A stretch of 64,000 nt of DNA from Argopecten irradians (GCF_041381155.1 NC_091142.1:38179604-38243603); one strand, 5' to 3'. Positions 1-11,300 are shown, counted from the first letter of the stretch. Notes: generated from the letters alone by a model not told the origin. Numbers and translations: made by a program.

Positions 1-520
1 ATATATAGCTTAATAACAAAGTTTTTTGTACTCGGTTACATGTGTGAACTCGGTGACCGTTAGGCTATTGTGCAGCGAGGCGAGGCTGGAGTTTGCCGAA
101 GTTTTCAAAACACCGCTGTTCAAGTAGCTAAATTTGTTTGAGATTGTCGTCTGACTTGACGATATTAAATCCTTGGGAGCCACGTGATTATGTAATCTAC
201 GCTTAGATCCTTCGCCATCGATAGATGGAACAACTTCACTTGTGTTCGATGGGATACAATGTATTTGTTTGGTGACGCGTAACAGTCAACACGTGGGATT
301 ACTAGCGGTGCATCTTTATAATACACACGATTAAATTCTCAAAGAACAAAGACAAGAGGATATGTTTATAACTGACCTCTGTCAAAGGGTCTCACGCCCG
401 ACGGTCCACCCCAAAGACTCGCGATCGCAGGACGAACACAGACACAGAGGTAATGTTTACATTTGACATCCATCATTTTTAACAAAAAAATTGAAAAGCA
501 CTGCACGTGTTATTTTTTCC
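1..520. other. Left flank without a recognisable coding gene
   Basis: I see no coding exon with homology here. The stretch around 361-450 is richer in CpG than its surroundings and ends in AGAG followed by a GTAATG donor-like site near 451. It could therefore be a non-coding first exon of the downstream TBCCD1 gene, with the retrotransposon sitting in the first intron. That is an inference only; transcript data would decide it. Confidence 0.25.
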
Positions 521-1052
521 CGTTTCCGATTTTAAAAATGTTTGTAACGGTAATTCTATTTAGTAAAATTCAAAGCCGGTTAAAAAAGTCGAATATTTTC
601 ATACGCAAGTTCAAAGTTCAATGTACCATGCTGGTCGGTGATTAGTAAAAACGTTTCGTCCCGCGGTCGGGTAGTAACGCCGCGGGGTAGTGACGTGTGA
701 ATATTATGGGATGGACGGCATGGCGTAACAGGAAAACAACGCTGAGAAGAGTAAAGATGGAGTTTGATAAGCTTCCTAACTATGGAACATAATCGTTGGT
801 GCACAGGTTATTTGTACCTATAAGGCACAAACTGTTGATAACATCTAGTAATGAAGTAACACAGGTAGGCTCGTTATATTTGAATATTGATGTCGGTATT
901 GGCCAAGCATTGTTGGCAGCCTGCGGTATGTACTACCTGGAATGTTACGGCGAACTGTTCAATAAATGTGTGCTTTTAGCGTTACATACCTTGTGCGTTA
1001 TATATATATATGTGTATGCTGTGTAATCACTGGCGACTAATGGTCCACCACA
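521..1052 (+). repeat. 5' LTR of the BEL/Pao element
   Basis: From about 665 to 1052 it is nearly identical to the right LTR; a longer (TA)n run near 1003-1010 is one difference. The first 150 bp align only in blocks: both contain GTAACGGTAA, TTTAGTAAAATTC, CGTCCCG and GGTCGGTGATTAGTAA, but in different spacing and partly different order. The left end is uncertain: 539 gives the canonical TG, while 521 aligns CGTTTCCGAT with TGTTACCGAT of the right copy. Confidence 0.85.
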
Positions 1053-1263
1053 TCTGTACAAATAACCTTCATGACCTACGCCTACGTAGTGATGAAAAAT
1101 AATGTGAAACATGAACAATGAATGACATTTATTTTGAATGAACTGGTATGTTGAATCATATGTAAGCACGCTCGTCAGTGAGATATAGGATTCCCCCACT
1201 CACATAGAATTGAACTGTTAATACAAATACTAGCACTGATTACTATTCGTAACAGTGTGTGCT

Positions 1264-2790
1264 ATGGCTATGGAAACAAAATCTAAGGGAGATAACCCTC
1301 GTGACACAGAATCGGGTAGGCAAAGGGTACCTAACACTAAGATAAATTCTGATGATCATATACGCGAACAGCTTTTACATCTGTACAATTCTCGTGCTGG
1401 ATATGCTGGTTCAGTTACTCGTAAACTGCATAAATTTGACTTGTCAATAAATAACAGTGATATTGACTTAGTATCTCTAGATGGTCATTTGGATAGTCTA
1501 CAAGATGCATTCAACAAATTCGAAAACATACACCTTCAATTTGTGAACATGGCGGTTGATCATGATAAGGAAAAGGTAGATTCGAGTGAGAGACAGTTTG
1601 CTGAAGTGCTACAAAAGGTCCAGGGCACACACGCAAAATTCCAGATAATAGCGCATCGCGAACATATGGAAACTAATGACCTAGTAAAACCTGAGGATAG
1701 TGTTTCTAAAGTATCTTCAAAACGTTCGAAGGCTTCATCTGCATCTAGTGCCCTAGCAAAGGCCGCAGCAAAACAAGCCATGCTTGAGGCGAAGGCTGAG
1801 TTTATCAACGCAGAAATGGATCTAGAATATCAACAGTTTCAGGTTGAGCAGAAAATGAAAAGACTTAAACTCCAAGCCGATATTCAAGCTGCCAACGCAG
1901 AGAGAAACGCATTATCCAAGTACGCGAAATCATGCGACAGCCTAGGTACGGAATACTTTGCCGTTAAGCCAGATATCGCCGAATCAAATATGCTCAACCC
2001 TTCCGCACCGACATTCTACCCGGAAACGCGCCACGTCCAGGAAAGTTATTGCGATCAGACATCTGGCGGAGCCCAGCCTCAAGGCTTTAGCACTAGCTCA
2101 ACTGTTCAACAAGGAAGTCATTACGATCGGACATCGGATGGAATGAGACCTCAAGACTTGAGACAAAGTGTAGAAATTCAACAGCAAAGCGAATACGAAT
2201 TACGATTGCTTGATGCTGTGAGTCTACCTAAGGCCAGCATTGTAACATTTGATGGTAATCCATTGGACTATTGGGTGTTCATAAACTCCTTTGACGCAAG
2301 TGTTGGGCTGTCTAGGGTCGGAGATGGTGTAAAGTTGAACAGACTGTTCGAATATTGTACTGGAAAAGCTGCTCAAGTTATCAAGCCATGTTTAATGATG
2401 AAACCTAACGAAGGCTACAAGCAAGCCAGAAAACTGCTAAAGGAACGGTTCGGGAACAACTTCATGGTGGCCGAAGCCTGGATAAAGCAAATAACTGAAG
2501 GAGATCCTATCCGACCAAACAATCCTCAGGGAGTCCGCGATCTGGCTGATGATGTTAAAGCATGTGTGGAGGCACTAAGGGCTATGGACATGCTTGAGGA
2601 AATAGATTCTCGTTGTCGTATGGTGAAACTTGTTTCGCGATTACCGTTATACATTCAAGGAAGATGGCGTAAGGAAGCACAGCGAACGGTGGAGATTACA
2701 GGGAAATACCGGCACATCGTCAAGTTTACCTCCTTTCTAGAAACATTTGCTAAGGAACTTTTTGATCCAGTGTTTGGAGTTGTTGAATAG
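1264..2790 (+). CDS. BEL/Pao Gag-like protein (DUF1759)
   Basis: This open frame of 508 codons starts at the first ATG of the frame; the frame is open slightly upstream from a GTG. Residues about 140-225 are rich in Ala, Glu, Lys and Gln and look coiled-coil. From about residue 318 the protein has the DUF1759 hallmark LPKASIVTFDGNPLDYW, the conserved capsid-like region of BEL/Pao Gag. It ends at a TAG (2788-2790). The same frame continues past this stop into the zinc-knuckle region, so in the ancestral element Gag and Pol were probably one polyprotein. The TAG is either a nonsense mutation, an assembly error or a read-through stop; the sequence alone cannot tell. Confidence 0.85.
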   Translation: MAMETKSKGDNPRDTESGRQRVPNTKINSDDHIREQLLHLYNSRAGYAGSVTRKLHKFDLSINNSDIDLVSLDGHLDSLQDAFNKFENIHLQFVNMAVDHDKEKVDSSERQFAEVLQKVQGTHAKFQIIAHREHMETNDLVKPEDSVSKVSSKRSKASSASSALAKAAAKQAMLEAKAEFINAEMDLEYQQFQVEQKMKRLKLQADIQAANAERNALSKYAKSCDSLGTEYFAVKPDIAESNMLNPSAPTFYPETRHVQESYCDQTSGGAQPQGFSTSSTVQQGSHYDRTSDGMRPQDLRQSVEIQQQSEYELRLLDAVSLPKASIVTFDGNPLDYWVFINSFDASVGLSRVGDGVKLNRLFEYCTGKAAQVIKPCLMMKPNEGYKQARKLLKERFGNNFMVAEAWIKQITEGDPIRPNNPQGVRDLADDVKACVEALRAMDMLEEIDSRCRMVKLVSRLPLYIQGRWRKEAQRTVEITGKYRHIVKFTSFLETFAKELFDPVFGVVE

Positions 2791-4611
2791 AAAGAGTGTA
2801 AGGACACAAAGTCAAAATCGAAACCCACAAAACGGGAAAGTACTAGTTTTAGTGTGCAGAGCACTGACAAGTCTTCGAAAACAACCGACAAGTCAACTGA
2901 TTCTGGCACGAAGGAATATAACTGTTTTATATGCAGTGGTAATCATCAGATGAGCACCTGCAAAAGGTTTCTTGACATGACACCAGCAAAACGGCTAGAC
3001 GTTGTGAAGGAACATAAACTGTGTTTTAACTGTCTGAACTATAGCAACCACTCTGCCAAGTTCTGCAAACAATCATCCAAGTGTAATATAGACAATTGTA
3101 AGATGAGACACTCAAAGTTGCTTCATACCTCATTTCTGGTGAAAAAGGACGGGTCACAAAAGTCAGAAACACAATCTCAACATTATGTCAACATGTTACC
3201 GACTTCTGAAAATAAGGTAGAAGCTAACAGTAGCGCATGCGGAGGGCTCGAAAATGGAACCTCGAAAGTGTCACTTCCTATTGTAACTGTCCTTGTTCGA
3301 GGTAAAGGCCAAAGCGACTTTGTAAGAACCAATGCATTATTGGATCCTGGCAGCAACAAGACTTTCTGTTCAGTTGAACTGGTGAACCAGCTTGGAATTA
3401 GTGGTCAACCTGCTTCTCTCAATTTGAAAACTCTTAATGACGGCAAGGACATGCTGGTAGAAGAAGTATGTCTAGAGGTAATGAGCACTGTGGGCAAACG
3501 TAAATGTCGCGAGATACTCTGTTTACCAAAAGTTTACGCCTTCAATGACTTTCCGGAATTACAAGGCAGTGTAGCAACATCGGCGGATGTGTATAGGTGG
3601 AACCACTTGAATGACGTCTCAGTGCCACACAGGCAAAATGTAAGTCTGCTCATCGGTCAAGATGTTCCCAAAGGATTGATGCCTATTGAAGTACGCCGCG
3701 GCAAGGATGGAGAGCCTTACGCTATAAAGACAGTGCTTGGATGGACTATTAATAGCCCGCTTGGTAACATTAGTGAGGACCTGCATATGGCATCAGCATG
3801 TCATTTTGTCTATGGCAAGTCAGATTCCGACATTAGTCTGGAGGCGAGAGTGGAACGGTTTTGGTCGATTGATACAGGCCAGGTCTTAGCAGGGAGCGTG
3901 CCAGAGTTGTCGGTCGACGATAGGAGAGTTTTGAAAGTATGGAATGACACCATTAAGCTAAAGGAAGGACATTATGAGCTCAGCATTCCGTTTACTGACG
4001 AATGTCCCAACTTACCAGACAACAAATCATTGGCATTGAAACGGCTTCTTTACCTGAAGAAACGCCTATCTAAAGATACTGATCTACACAAGAGATATAC
4101 TGAAGAGGTCAACAAACTATTTGATAAAGGCTACGCTGAATGTATTCCATCAACCTGCAATACGGAAGAAGGGAAATTATGGTATCTGCCCCACCATGCT
4201 GTTTCTAATCCTAACAAGCCCGACAAGCTTAGAGTCGTCTTCGATTGTGCCGCTGAATGTAAGAACACCTCGCTAAATAAGAACGTATTGCTAGGACCGG
4301 ATTTGGCAAACAAGTTGCTTGGCGTTCTGCTAAGGTTTCGCGAGCGTAACATTGCGCTTATGGCAGACATTGAAGCAATGTTCTACCAAGTGAAAGTTCC
4401 TCCTCAGGACCGCGACGTGTTGAGGTTTCTGTGGTGGCAGAACGGGGACTTGACCCAAGAACCTACAGTATATCGAATGACTGTGCATCCTTTCGGAGGT
4501 GTTTGGAGTCCAAGTTGTACGAACTTTGCTTTGAGGCATACTGCTGAGGCAAATGCTGCATCCTTTGATCCCGAGACTGTACCACACCGTGTTGAACAAC
4601 TTTTACGTTGA
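2791..4611 (+). pseudogene. BEL/Pao pol fragment: zinc knuckles, protease, N-terminal RT
   Basis: This segment is in the same frame as Gag, after its TAG. It has no ATG near its beginning, so it would be expressed only as part of a polyprotein. Three Cys/His clusters lie at about 2920-3165, beginning with CFICSGNHQMSTC and CFNCLNYSNHSAKFC (nucleic-acid binding). A DUF1758-type retropepsin follows with LLDPGSNKTF near 3335; DPGS replaces the usual D(T/S)G. The reverse transcriptase begins near 4190 with LRVVFDCAAE and MADIEAMFYQV, carrying the first catalytic Asp. The frame closes at 4609-4611 just where the catalytic YVDD box starts in another frame. Confidence 0.88.
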
Positions 4612-5662
4612 TGACTGTCTGAAGTCAGTTGATGGTGAGGAACACGCAATAAAGCTTGTTCGTGAACTGATACATATCACCTCATTAGGAGGTTTTCGAC
4701 TGACCAAGTGGGTGTCAAACAACGATGCAGTAATGGAAACTGTTCCATTAGGAGAACAAGTCTCGGAAAGGCGCAATATCGAATTGCATTGTGGATCATT
4801 GCCCATCGAAAGAGCACTTGGCGTTTTATGGAATATCGAATCCGACACTCTGGGAATCAAAATTGGAGAGAAAGATACAAACTACACAAGACGAAGCGTC
4901 CTAAGTGTTACTAGTTCTGTATATGATCCATTAGGTTTCGTCTGTCCATTCGTTCTTCAAGCGAAAAAGATTCTTCAGACAGAGTGTAGGATGAACAAAG
5001 ACTGGGATGACGACTTGGAGGACAAAAATAAGAAGTCTTGGTCAAAGTGGTTAAATGAGTTGCCGAAGCTCAAGGAGTTTGAGATGGATCGTTGTCTCGT
5101 GCCAGATAGTTTCAGCTATGCAGAAAGATTAGAACTACATCATTTCTGTGATGCGTCCCAGGAAGCTTATGGAGCGGTTTCTTACCTTCGTGTGGTAAAC
5201 TGCAACCAGGAAATTCATTGTGCGTTTCTTCTTGGAAAGTCTCGGCTTGCTCCTATAAGGAAAATGACTATACCGCGACTGGAACTTTCGGCTGCCGTGC
5301 TGGCAGTACGCGTCAGTCGTATTTTAGGCGACGAACTGGGTCTTAGAATTGACAGAAACGTGTTCTGGTCAGATAGTATGATTGTTCTACAATACATCAA
5401 GAACAAGAAGAGACGTTTCCACACATTTGTTGCAAATCGCGTCGCGATCATACATGATGGATCTTCGCCTGAGAGTTGGAGACATGTTGACGGAAGTCTG
5501 AACCCCGCTGACGACGCTTCTAGAGGGCTGAACGTCTCAGAAATGGTTGCAAAGAAACGGTGGAAACAGGGGCCGGATTTCCTGTGGCAGGATGAGTCTG
5601 AATGGCCAGAACTTCCGACATGCTCAGATATCTCTCCCGATGATTACGGAAGTTCGCGCTGA
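4592..5662 (+). pseudogene. BEL/Pao pol fragment: RT catalytic box and RNase H
   Basis: The reading moves to a second frame near 4600. It opens with the FYVDDCLKS catalytic box of BEL/Pao reverse transcriptase, followed by the VYDPLGFVCPF connection region near 4920. The RNase H-like domain has FCDASQEAYGAV near 5145, IPRLELSAAVLA near 5270 and FWSDSMIVLQYI near 5365, then WRHVDGSLNPADDASRG near 5480. The acidic residues expected in RNase H are visible. The frame ends at 5660-5662, before the integrase. Confidence 0.88.
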
Positions 5663-6257
5663 AGCTAAGTCTTGTGCTGTTGAAACGACAGTAGCAGATG
5701 GCCCAATAGATAGATTTTTGACACACTACTCATCATGGCACTGTCTAAAGAAGGCTGTAGTTTGGCTTTTGAAGTACAAGGATTATCTTCGTAAGAAAAC
5801 CGTAACAGGCTGTATTTCTGTGGAGGATCTCAGGGACGCCGAGATTGTGATATTTCGATACATGCAGCAACAAACGTTTGGCGAAGAACTGTCTGTTTTG
5901 AAATCTAGTCGAGGAAAGATTAGTAAAAAGAGCCGTATATATGCACTAGAGCCAGCCTTGGAACGTGATGGCCTTCTTCATGTAGGTGGAAGATTGTTAT
6001 CTGCTCCTATTGCAGACTCCGCGCAGCATCCTGTAATTCTTCCAAGAGATCATTACGTCAATAAACTCATTGTTCGACATACCCATGAGATCGAGAGCAG
6101 ACATTCTGGAAGGGAACATGTGCTCTCTGTTCTGAGGCAAAGGTATTGGATCCCAAAATGTCGTCCATTGATAAATGCCATCCTACGTAATTGTGTGACT
6201 TGCACAAGACTAAGAGCAGTGTCAGGATCTCAAAAAAATGGCAGGACTTCCCCCTGA
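5630..6257 (+). pseudogene. BEL/Pao pol fragment: integrase H2C2 zinc finger
   Basis: A third frame carries the linker and the N-terminal integrase domain. HPVILPRDHYVNKLIVRH and HSGREHVLSVLRQRYW are followed by CVTCTRLRA, giving the H-H-C-C zinc-binding pattern. The frame changes again at a run of seven A residues near 6231-6238, a typical site for a real or sequencing indel, and this reading closes at 6257. Confidence 0.82.
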
Positions 6258-6399
6258 TCGAGTACGTCCTGGTCAGGCACCATTCACATCTGTAGGAATA
6301 GACTGTTTCGGACCTTTTTTACGTGAAAAGGGGCCGGAGCCAGGAAAAGAGATATGGATGTATCTTTACGTGTCTAGCAATGCGTGCGGTGCATATTGA
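6238..6399 (+). pseudogene. BEL/Pao pol fragment: first catalytic Asp of integrase
   Basis: This short reading carries the APFTSVGIDCFGPF motif, which contains the first Asp of the DDE triad. Homology switches to another frame after about 6325-6350, in a G/A-rich stretch, and the remaining downstream codons to the stop at 6397-6399 look meaningless. Confidence 0.75.
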
Positions 6400-7015
6400 A
6401 AAGCTACATTCCCTTGAAGCAGATTCCTTTATCAACGCGTTAATACGCTTCATGTCTCGATGGGGAGTTCCGGAACTTATTAGGTCAGACAACGGAACAA
6501 ACTTTGTTGGCGGAGAAAAGGAGCTGAGAACTTCTATAAGACAGTGCACAGAACATGTAAACACAGAGGAATACCTTCTGTTACGGAACATCAAATGGGA
6601 ATTTAACCCTCCAGCAGCTTCGCATATGGGCGGAGTATGGGAAAGACAAATACGCTCCGTGAGAAAGGTTCTTAATGTCATCTTGCGCAATCAGGTTCTT
6701 GATGATGAACGCTTGGACACCGTATTCTGTGAGGCGGAATCTATTGTTAATACGCGTCCTCTTACATATGTATCCGACAACCCAAATGACTTGGAGCCAC
6801 TTACACCTAATCACTTGTTGCTGGTTCGCCCAAACAACGTAGTTCCATTGGGGATATTCAAACAGCAGGACCGTTACGAACGGCGTTGGAAGCAAGCGCA
6901 ATATTTAGCTGACCAGTTCTGGGAAAGATGGCTCGCGGAGTATCTTCCAACGTTGCAGCTTCGGAAAAAGTGGAAAACCGAAAAGGAGAACTTTGTATTG
7001 GAGACATCGTATTAG
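6323..7015 (+). pseudogene. BEL/Pao pol fragment: integrase catalytic core
   Basis: This is the largest integrase piece. CIFTCLAMRAVHIE opens it. The second catalytic Asp is in IRSDNGTNFVGG near 6480 and the catalytic Glu in MGGVWERQIRSVR near 6625. FCEAESIVNTRPLTY and LTPNHLLL follow, typical of BEL/Pao and related integrases. All three DDE residues are present in the element but are divided between two frames. Homology moves to the next frame near 6965-6990. Confidence 0.85.
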
Positions 7016-7179
7016 TGATGGACGAGTCTACACATCGTACGAACTGGCCTCTTGGCCGCGTGGTGGAGACATTTCCGGGAAAGGATGGTCTCGTTTGGAG
7101 TGTTAAACTAAAAACGAAGTCGACCGTTCTTATTCGTCCGGTACATAAGTTGTGCCACTTGGAGCTTTCCAGAACATAG
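6960..7179 (+). pseudogene. BEL/Pao pol fragment: C-terminal DUF5641-like domain
   Basis: This is the last pol piece. GDIVLVMDES, NWPLGRVVETFPGKDG and RPVHKLCHLE match the small C-terminal domain that follows BEL/Pao integrases. The stop at 7177-7179 lies 280 bp before the 3' LTR. The 7180-7458 gap is non-coding; a purine-rich AGGGGCCGGTA just before the LTR may be a degenerate polypurine tract. Confidence 0.78.
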
Positions 7180-7458
7180 ACCACAACCGCTATTTGGTTG
7201 AACTTTCTGGTACTAACATTGAACATTTATCTTGTTAAGTTAAAGGACATGTTTTTGAGAGATTTGCAACGTATGGGGTTAAAAGCCATAATAATGCTTC
7301 CCATTCGGGAGTGTACGACGTGCTCTGCTCTGCAAATCTTTTCATTCTTTTTGGATTTTATTTCTTGTATAATGAAAATAAGTAATTGTAGTATTATGTA
7401 TGTATAGTATTTTGTTTGAAATGCTCATTGTTATAGTACTCGCATTTAGGGGCCGGTA

Positions 7459-7899
7459 TGTTACCGATAAGTAACGGTAATTTAGTAAAATTCCGGTTTC
7501 GTCCCGGTACCCGGTCGGTGATTAGTAACGCCGCGGGGTAGTGACGTGTGAATATTATGGGATGGACGGCATGGCGTAACAGGAAAACAACGCTGAGAAG
7601 AGTAAAGATGGAGTTTGATAAGCTTCCTAACTATGGGACATAATCGTTGGTGCACAGGTTATTTGTACCTATAAGGCACAAACTGTTGATAACATCTAGT
7701 AATGAAGTAACACAGGTAGGCTCGTTATATTTGAATATTGATGTCGGTATTGGCCAAGCATTGTTGGCAGCCTGCGGTATGTACTACCTGGAATGTTACG
7801 GCGAACTGTTCAATAAATGTGTGCTTTTAGCGTTACATACCTTGTGCGTTATATATATGTGTATGCTGTGTAATCACTGGCGACTAATGGTCCACCACA
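7459..7899 (+). repeat. 3' LTR of the BEL/Pao element
   Basis: It starts TGTTACCGATAAG and its similarity to the left LTR ends at CCACCACA. A TGGCGACTAATGG motif resembling a BEL/Pao primer-binding site lies just inside the end in both copies, so the true LTR end may be about 22 bp earlier. The 7900-8344 stretch between this LTR and the TBCCD1 start contains no other gene. Confidence 0.85.
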
Positions 7900-8344
7900 G
7901 GGGCGATAAGCGATGCGATCGTTCTGGACAAGGGTGTTTATGGACTTCGTTTCAAGCACATTTTATTGAAATTACGTCAAATACAACCTGTATTTTTTGT
8001 TGGAAATCATAAAGTGCATCACAATAAACAAATATCAACACAAAAATAGCATATTTAAAATCTGTTTTTATCACCTTAAGTCATTTAAAATGATTTTAGA
8101 TGGATCAGGATCCTTGTACCTGTCCCATATTTGAGAGTTGGTTCCATTTTCATACGAAAATATTAAAAATGAATAATACTTGCTCCTGAAACTGATAATG
8201 ATATAATCCTTGGTAACAAAATAATACAAAAAAAGTGTATGCTTATTGCTTTTTATGATTTGTAACAAATAAATTGTTCATTCCAGTGGATCTTCCTAGA
8301 GACAATATGTATTGACCAAGCCAACTGAAGATTTACCATTCATC
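7900..8344 (+). promoter_or_regulatory. TBCCD1 upstream region
   Basis: These 445 bp separate the retrotransposon from the TBCCD1 start codon. A TTCATTCCAG acceptor-like site near 8286 could make the start-codon exon exon 2, with a non-coding exon upstream. No convincing TATA box was seen. If there is no upstream exon, the LTR is the immediate neighbour of the promoter and could influence it. Confidence 0.3.
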
Positions 8345-11300
8345 ATGAGTGAACATTCAGTGTGTCTGTGGGTGAAGGCTGAACCCTTCAGCTATGGAGC
8401 GTTTCCCATTGCACCTCACCCCAGACTGACATTTAGTGTAAGTAACCATTTAGTTATGGAGTGTTTCCCATTGCACCTCACCTCACTCACTCACTCACTG
8501 ACAGACATTTAATGTAAATATTAGTAACCCTTCAGCTATGGAGCGTTTCCCATTGCACCTCACCCCAGACTGACATTTAGTGTAAGTAAACACACTTCAC
8601 CTCAGACTGACATTTAGTATAAGCACCTGAGTAGGTTTAGGCCATCCCTAATAAATTGTTTGTTTTCCCTTTACTGACCCATACCAGACAGTGTCGGGTA
8701 GGTAGCTATAGGTATGTAATTTTTTTGTTTTTGTTTGGTTGAACAAGAAATACCCAAAATTATTAGTTTGCTTTCCAAAACTTAAGTTGTTTAAGCATTA
8801 AATTGCCTTCTTGGGGGATTTTTGGTCCTATAATTCTCCCTGGATTGCAGACAAATTGAATAACCCATGTTAGCATGTTATAATTAATTTGTCTGAAAAC
8901 CTGAGAGATTTATAGGACCATTAATTCCCCAAGAACATTTTCGTTTTTTGTTATTTTGAAGCCAACCTGTAATGTAACTGTTATCGCTATTACCACATCA
9001 AATTCCCCACTGCCCCCGTCAATGGAGCCTCTTCTTGTCACGTCATAAGTAACACCGACATTATGAGAACATTTGCCGTCATTCGCAGTAAAAAGAATAA
9101 GTCCTTTGAAATAAACATAAAATCATCAGTACACTTCCAACATTTTAATTAATATTTTCCATCTTTAGGTAGGATATTCAACATTTTAAAATTATACAAT
9201 GTAACTACAAATATTGTTGTGAATAACAGAACAATTTGGGTTTTTTCATTCCGGTAGCATGCAATTACGCATAAAAATGTGCATGAAGTCATGACATCAT
9301 CAAGTCAGTGAGAAAGACAACACAATACATGTTAAACATACCACTACACCAACGGGAGTTATAGGAGAATTATGATTTGAAATGATACACCATTCAAAGC
9401 CTTTTGAAAGTAAATGAAAAAATTAAATATCAAAAATGATAAAATATTTTTGGTATTGAAAATGTCAATAAAATATTTGGGTAGGGGGTGTTTTGGATGG
9501 GTAGGTCAGAAAGGGGAAATAAATGATATATTATTTTGAGTCAAAATTATTTACTAGTTTTCGAAGACCAAACCTAATTTGAATTTATTTTGATTGCAGA
9601 ATATCAAGAAAATTGTTATATATGCCAAAAATAAAGGCAGTCTGGGATTTCCAAGGCTAAAGTAAGTATCATAGTTTATTAAGATTTTAAAAAAGTACAA
9701 CATATATATCGTAGACAATTGATATTGGCCTACGATAGTATCAGTACACTCCTCAATCATATTGGTTTGATCGCCAATTATTTGCTGCATCATCAGTAGT
9801 AATTACATCTAGATCACTGTCTTTCTCAGTCTCTGGGGATCTTACAGTTGGAGTCGCCATTTGGGTACAAACAATGTATACAGCTTTGCTATACTAGTGT
9901 ACAGCAGCGTGCTGTATCTGTATCTTGTTTGAGAGTATATCCCAGTGTCAAAAGCCAGGATTCTAATCTTAACAAGCAACGTTATTTCATATGTCTCCCT
10001 GTGGTGCTAAACCAACATGACTTTCAGTGGACTAGGCATTGATCACTAGAATCAAAGAATGAGCTATAAAATACAGATTTATTTCTTTTTATGCCCCTTC
10101 CCCCTACCATGAAATGAGGAGCATCCAATATTCATCTGGCCATGTGCACCTCTTTGTCTCTTGACCCATTGGAATTCTTTCTGATTTCATATGGAAATGA
10201 GGGCATTTATGTCGTTCAAACCGATGCAGTTATAGTTTTATGAAGTTCATCAATGGGAAATGATCATGTGATGGATACAAAAACATTAAGTAGATCACTT
10301 GTGTGTAAACGATAGTTTATCCTCAATTTCAGTTTTACTGAGATGCTGTTGTTTATTTCAGTTATTCAGTATGGCGTCACATAGCCTGTAACAAACTACA
10401 TCTAACAGAAGATTTGGCTTGGATGTAAGTATTAGTAAATGAACCACCTACCAACTTATCTTTTGCTCCTTCTGATCGAGGTAGAAACTCACTGATTTGT
10501 ATACGCCCTGTTCTATGCGACTTGGAGATTTTGAATAGCTTTAGTTCTGTATTTATATATTACAGAGTTATCTGCCCTTGGGTTTTATAGTTATGTTATG
10601 TGGACGTATTACTGATAACATCATCATAATTTTTAGAGAAAAAAAAAGGTAACCTTTGTCCAAAAATCTGATGATGTCATAATCAATACTTAACCAAAAG
10701 GGCAGATAACTCTATGATCTGTAGACACAATGATTATACACTTATTGAGTTCTTCTCAGTAAGCTGTCCTAAGAAACATAAAAAGTGTTTGAAGTACATT
10801 TACTGCTTATTTAATATATAACGAATGTAGTGAAGTGTTAGTTATTATGAAAGTGACTCAGGTTCTACTCAGTATTAATGGATCCTTTCTGTGTTTGAAA
10901 AGATTTTCAAGATGCTATTAACTGAAATGAAATTGGAAAATAAACATTTTTTCTGAACAATGAAAGAAATTGCACTATCTCATAGTTAAACTGGAGGCAG
11001 TTCACCAGAAAAAACTGACCAATCACAGGCCTGCATGCAGAGATTTTCTTTGAAGATTACAGAGAGAGTGACGTCCAATTTCAAAGCATCACAGTCAGTC
11101 ATAGTGTACCGTTATACAATTCAAATTGAAATTCAGATGATATTACCTGTGTCTTCTTTGTCTTCAGTTTTACTATAAAATAGTCCAGGGGTGGATATAA
11201 CGTCAGTAATAGTAACCTCTGGAATACCGAGGATGACCTCAGATTAAGCCAAATTTGTCCAAGTATAGAAAATGTATTTTGTAATTCAGTCACATATTTC

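Larger units (their letters stand above)
521..7899 (+). mobile_element. BEL/Pao LTR retrotransposon, coding frame broken
   Basis: An LTR retrotransposon is identified by two direct LTRs (521-1052 and 7459-7899) flanking a Gag-Pol region. The order is DUF1759-type Gag, zinc knuckles, DUF1758-type aspartic protease, reverse transcriptase with a YVDD box, RNase H, H2C2 integrase zinc finger, DDE integrase core and a DUF5641-type C-terminal domain. This order and these families are diagnostic of BEL/Pao. The element lies on the same strand as TBCCD1 and ends 445 bp before its start codon. I found no matching target-site duplication: AAAAA or TTTCC on the left, GGGGC on the right. The coding region is interrupted by one in-frame TAG and at least five frame changes, so this copy is probably not autonomous as written. 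Some breaks fall at homopolymers and could be assembly errors. Confidence 0.93.

Noticed and set aside
796..1026. Open frame inside the 5' LTR, repeated at 7647 in the 3' LTR
   Set aside because: The start is not an ATG, it lies in LTR sequence and has no domain; its repetition only reflects the LTR pair.
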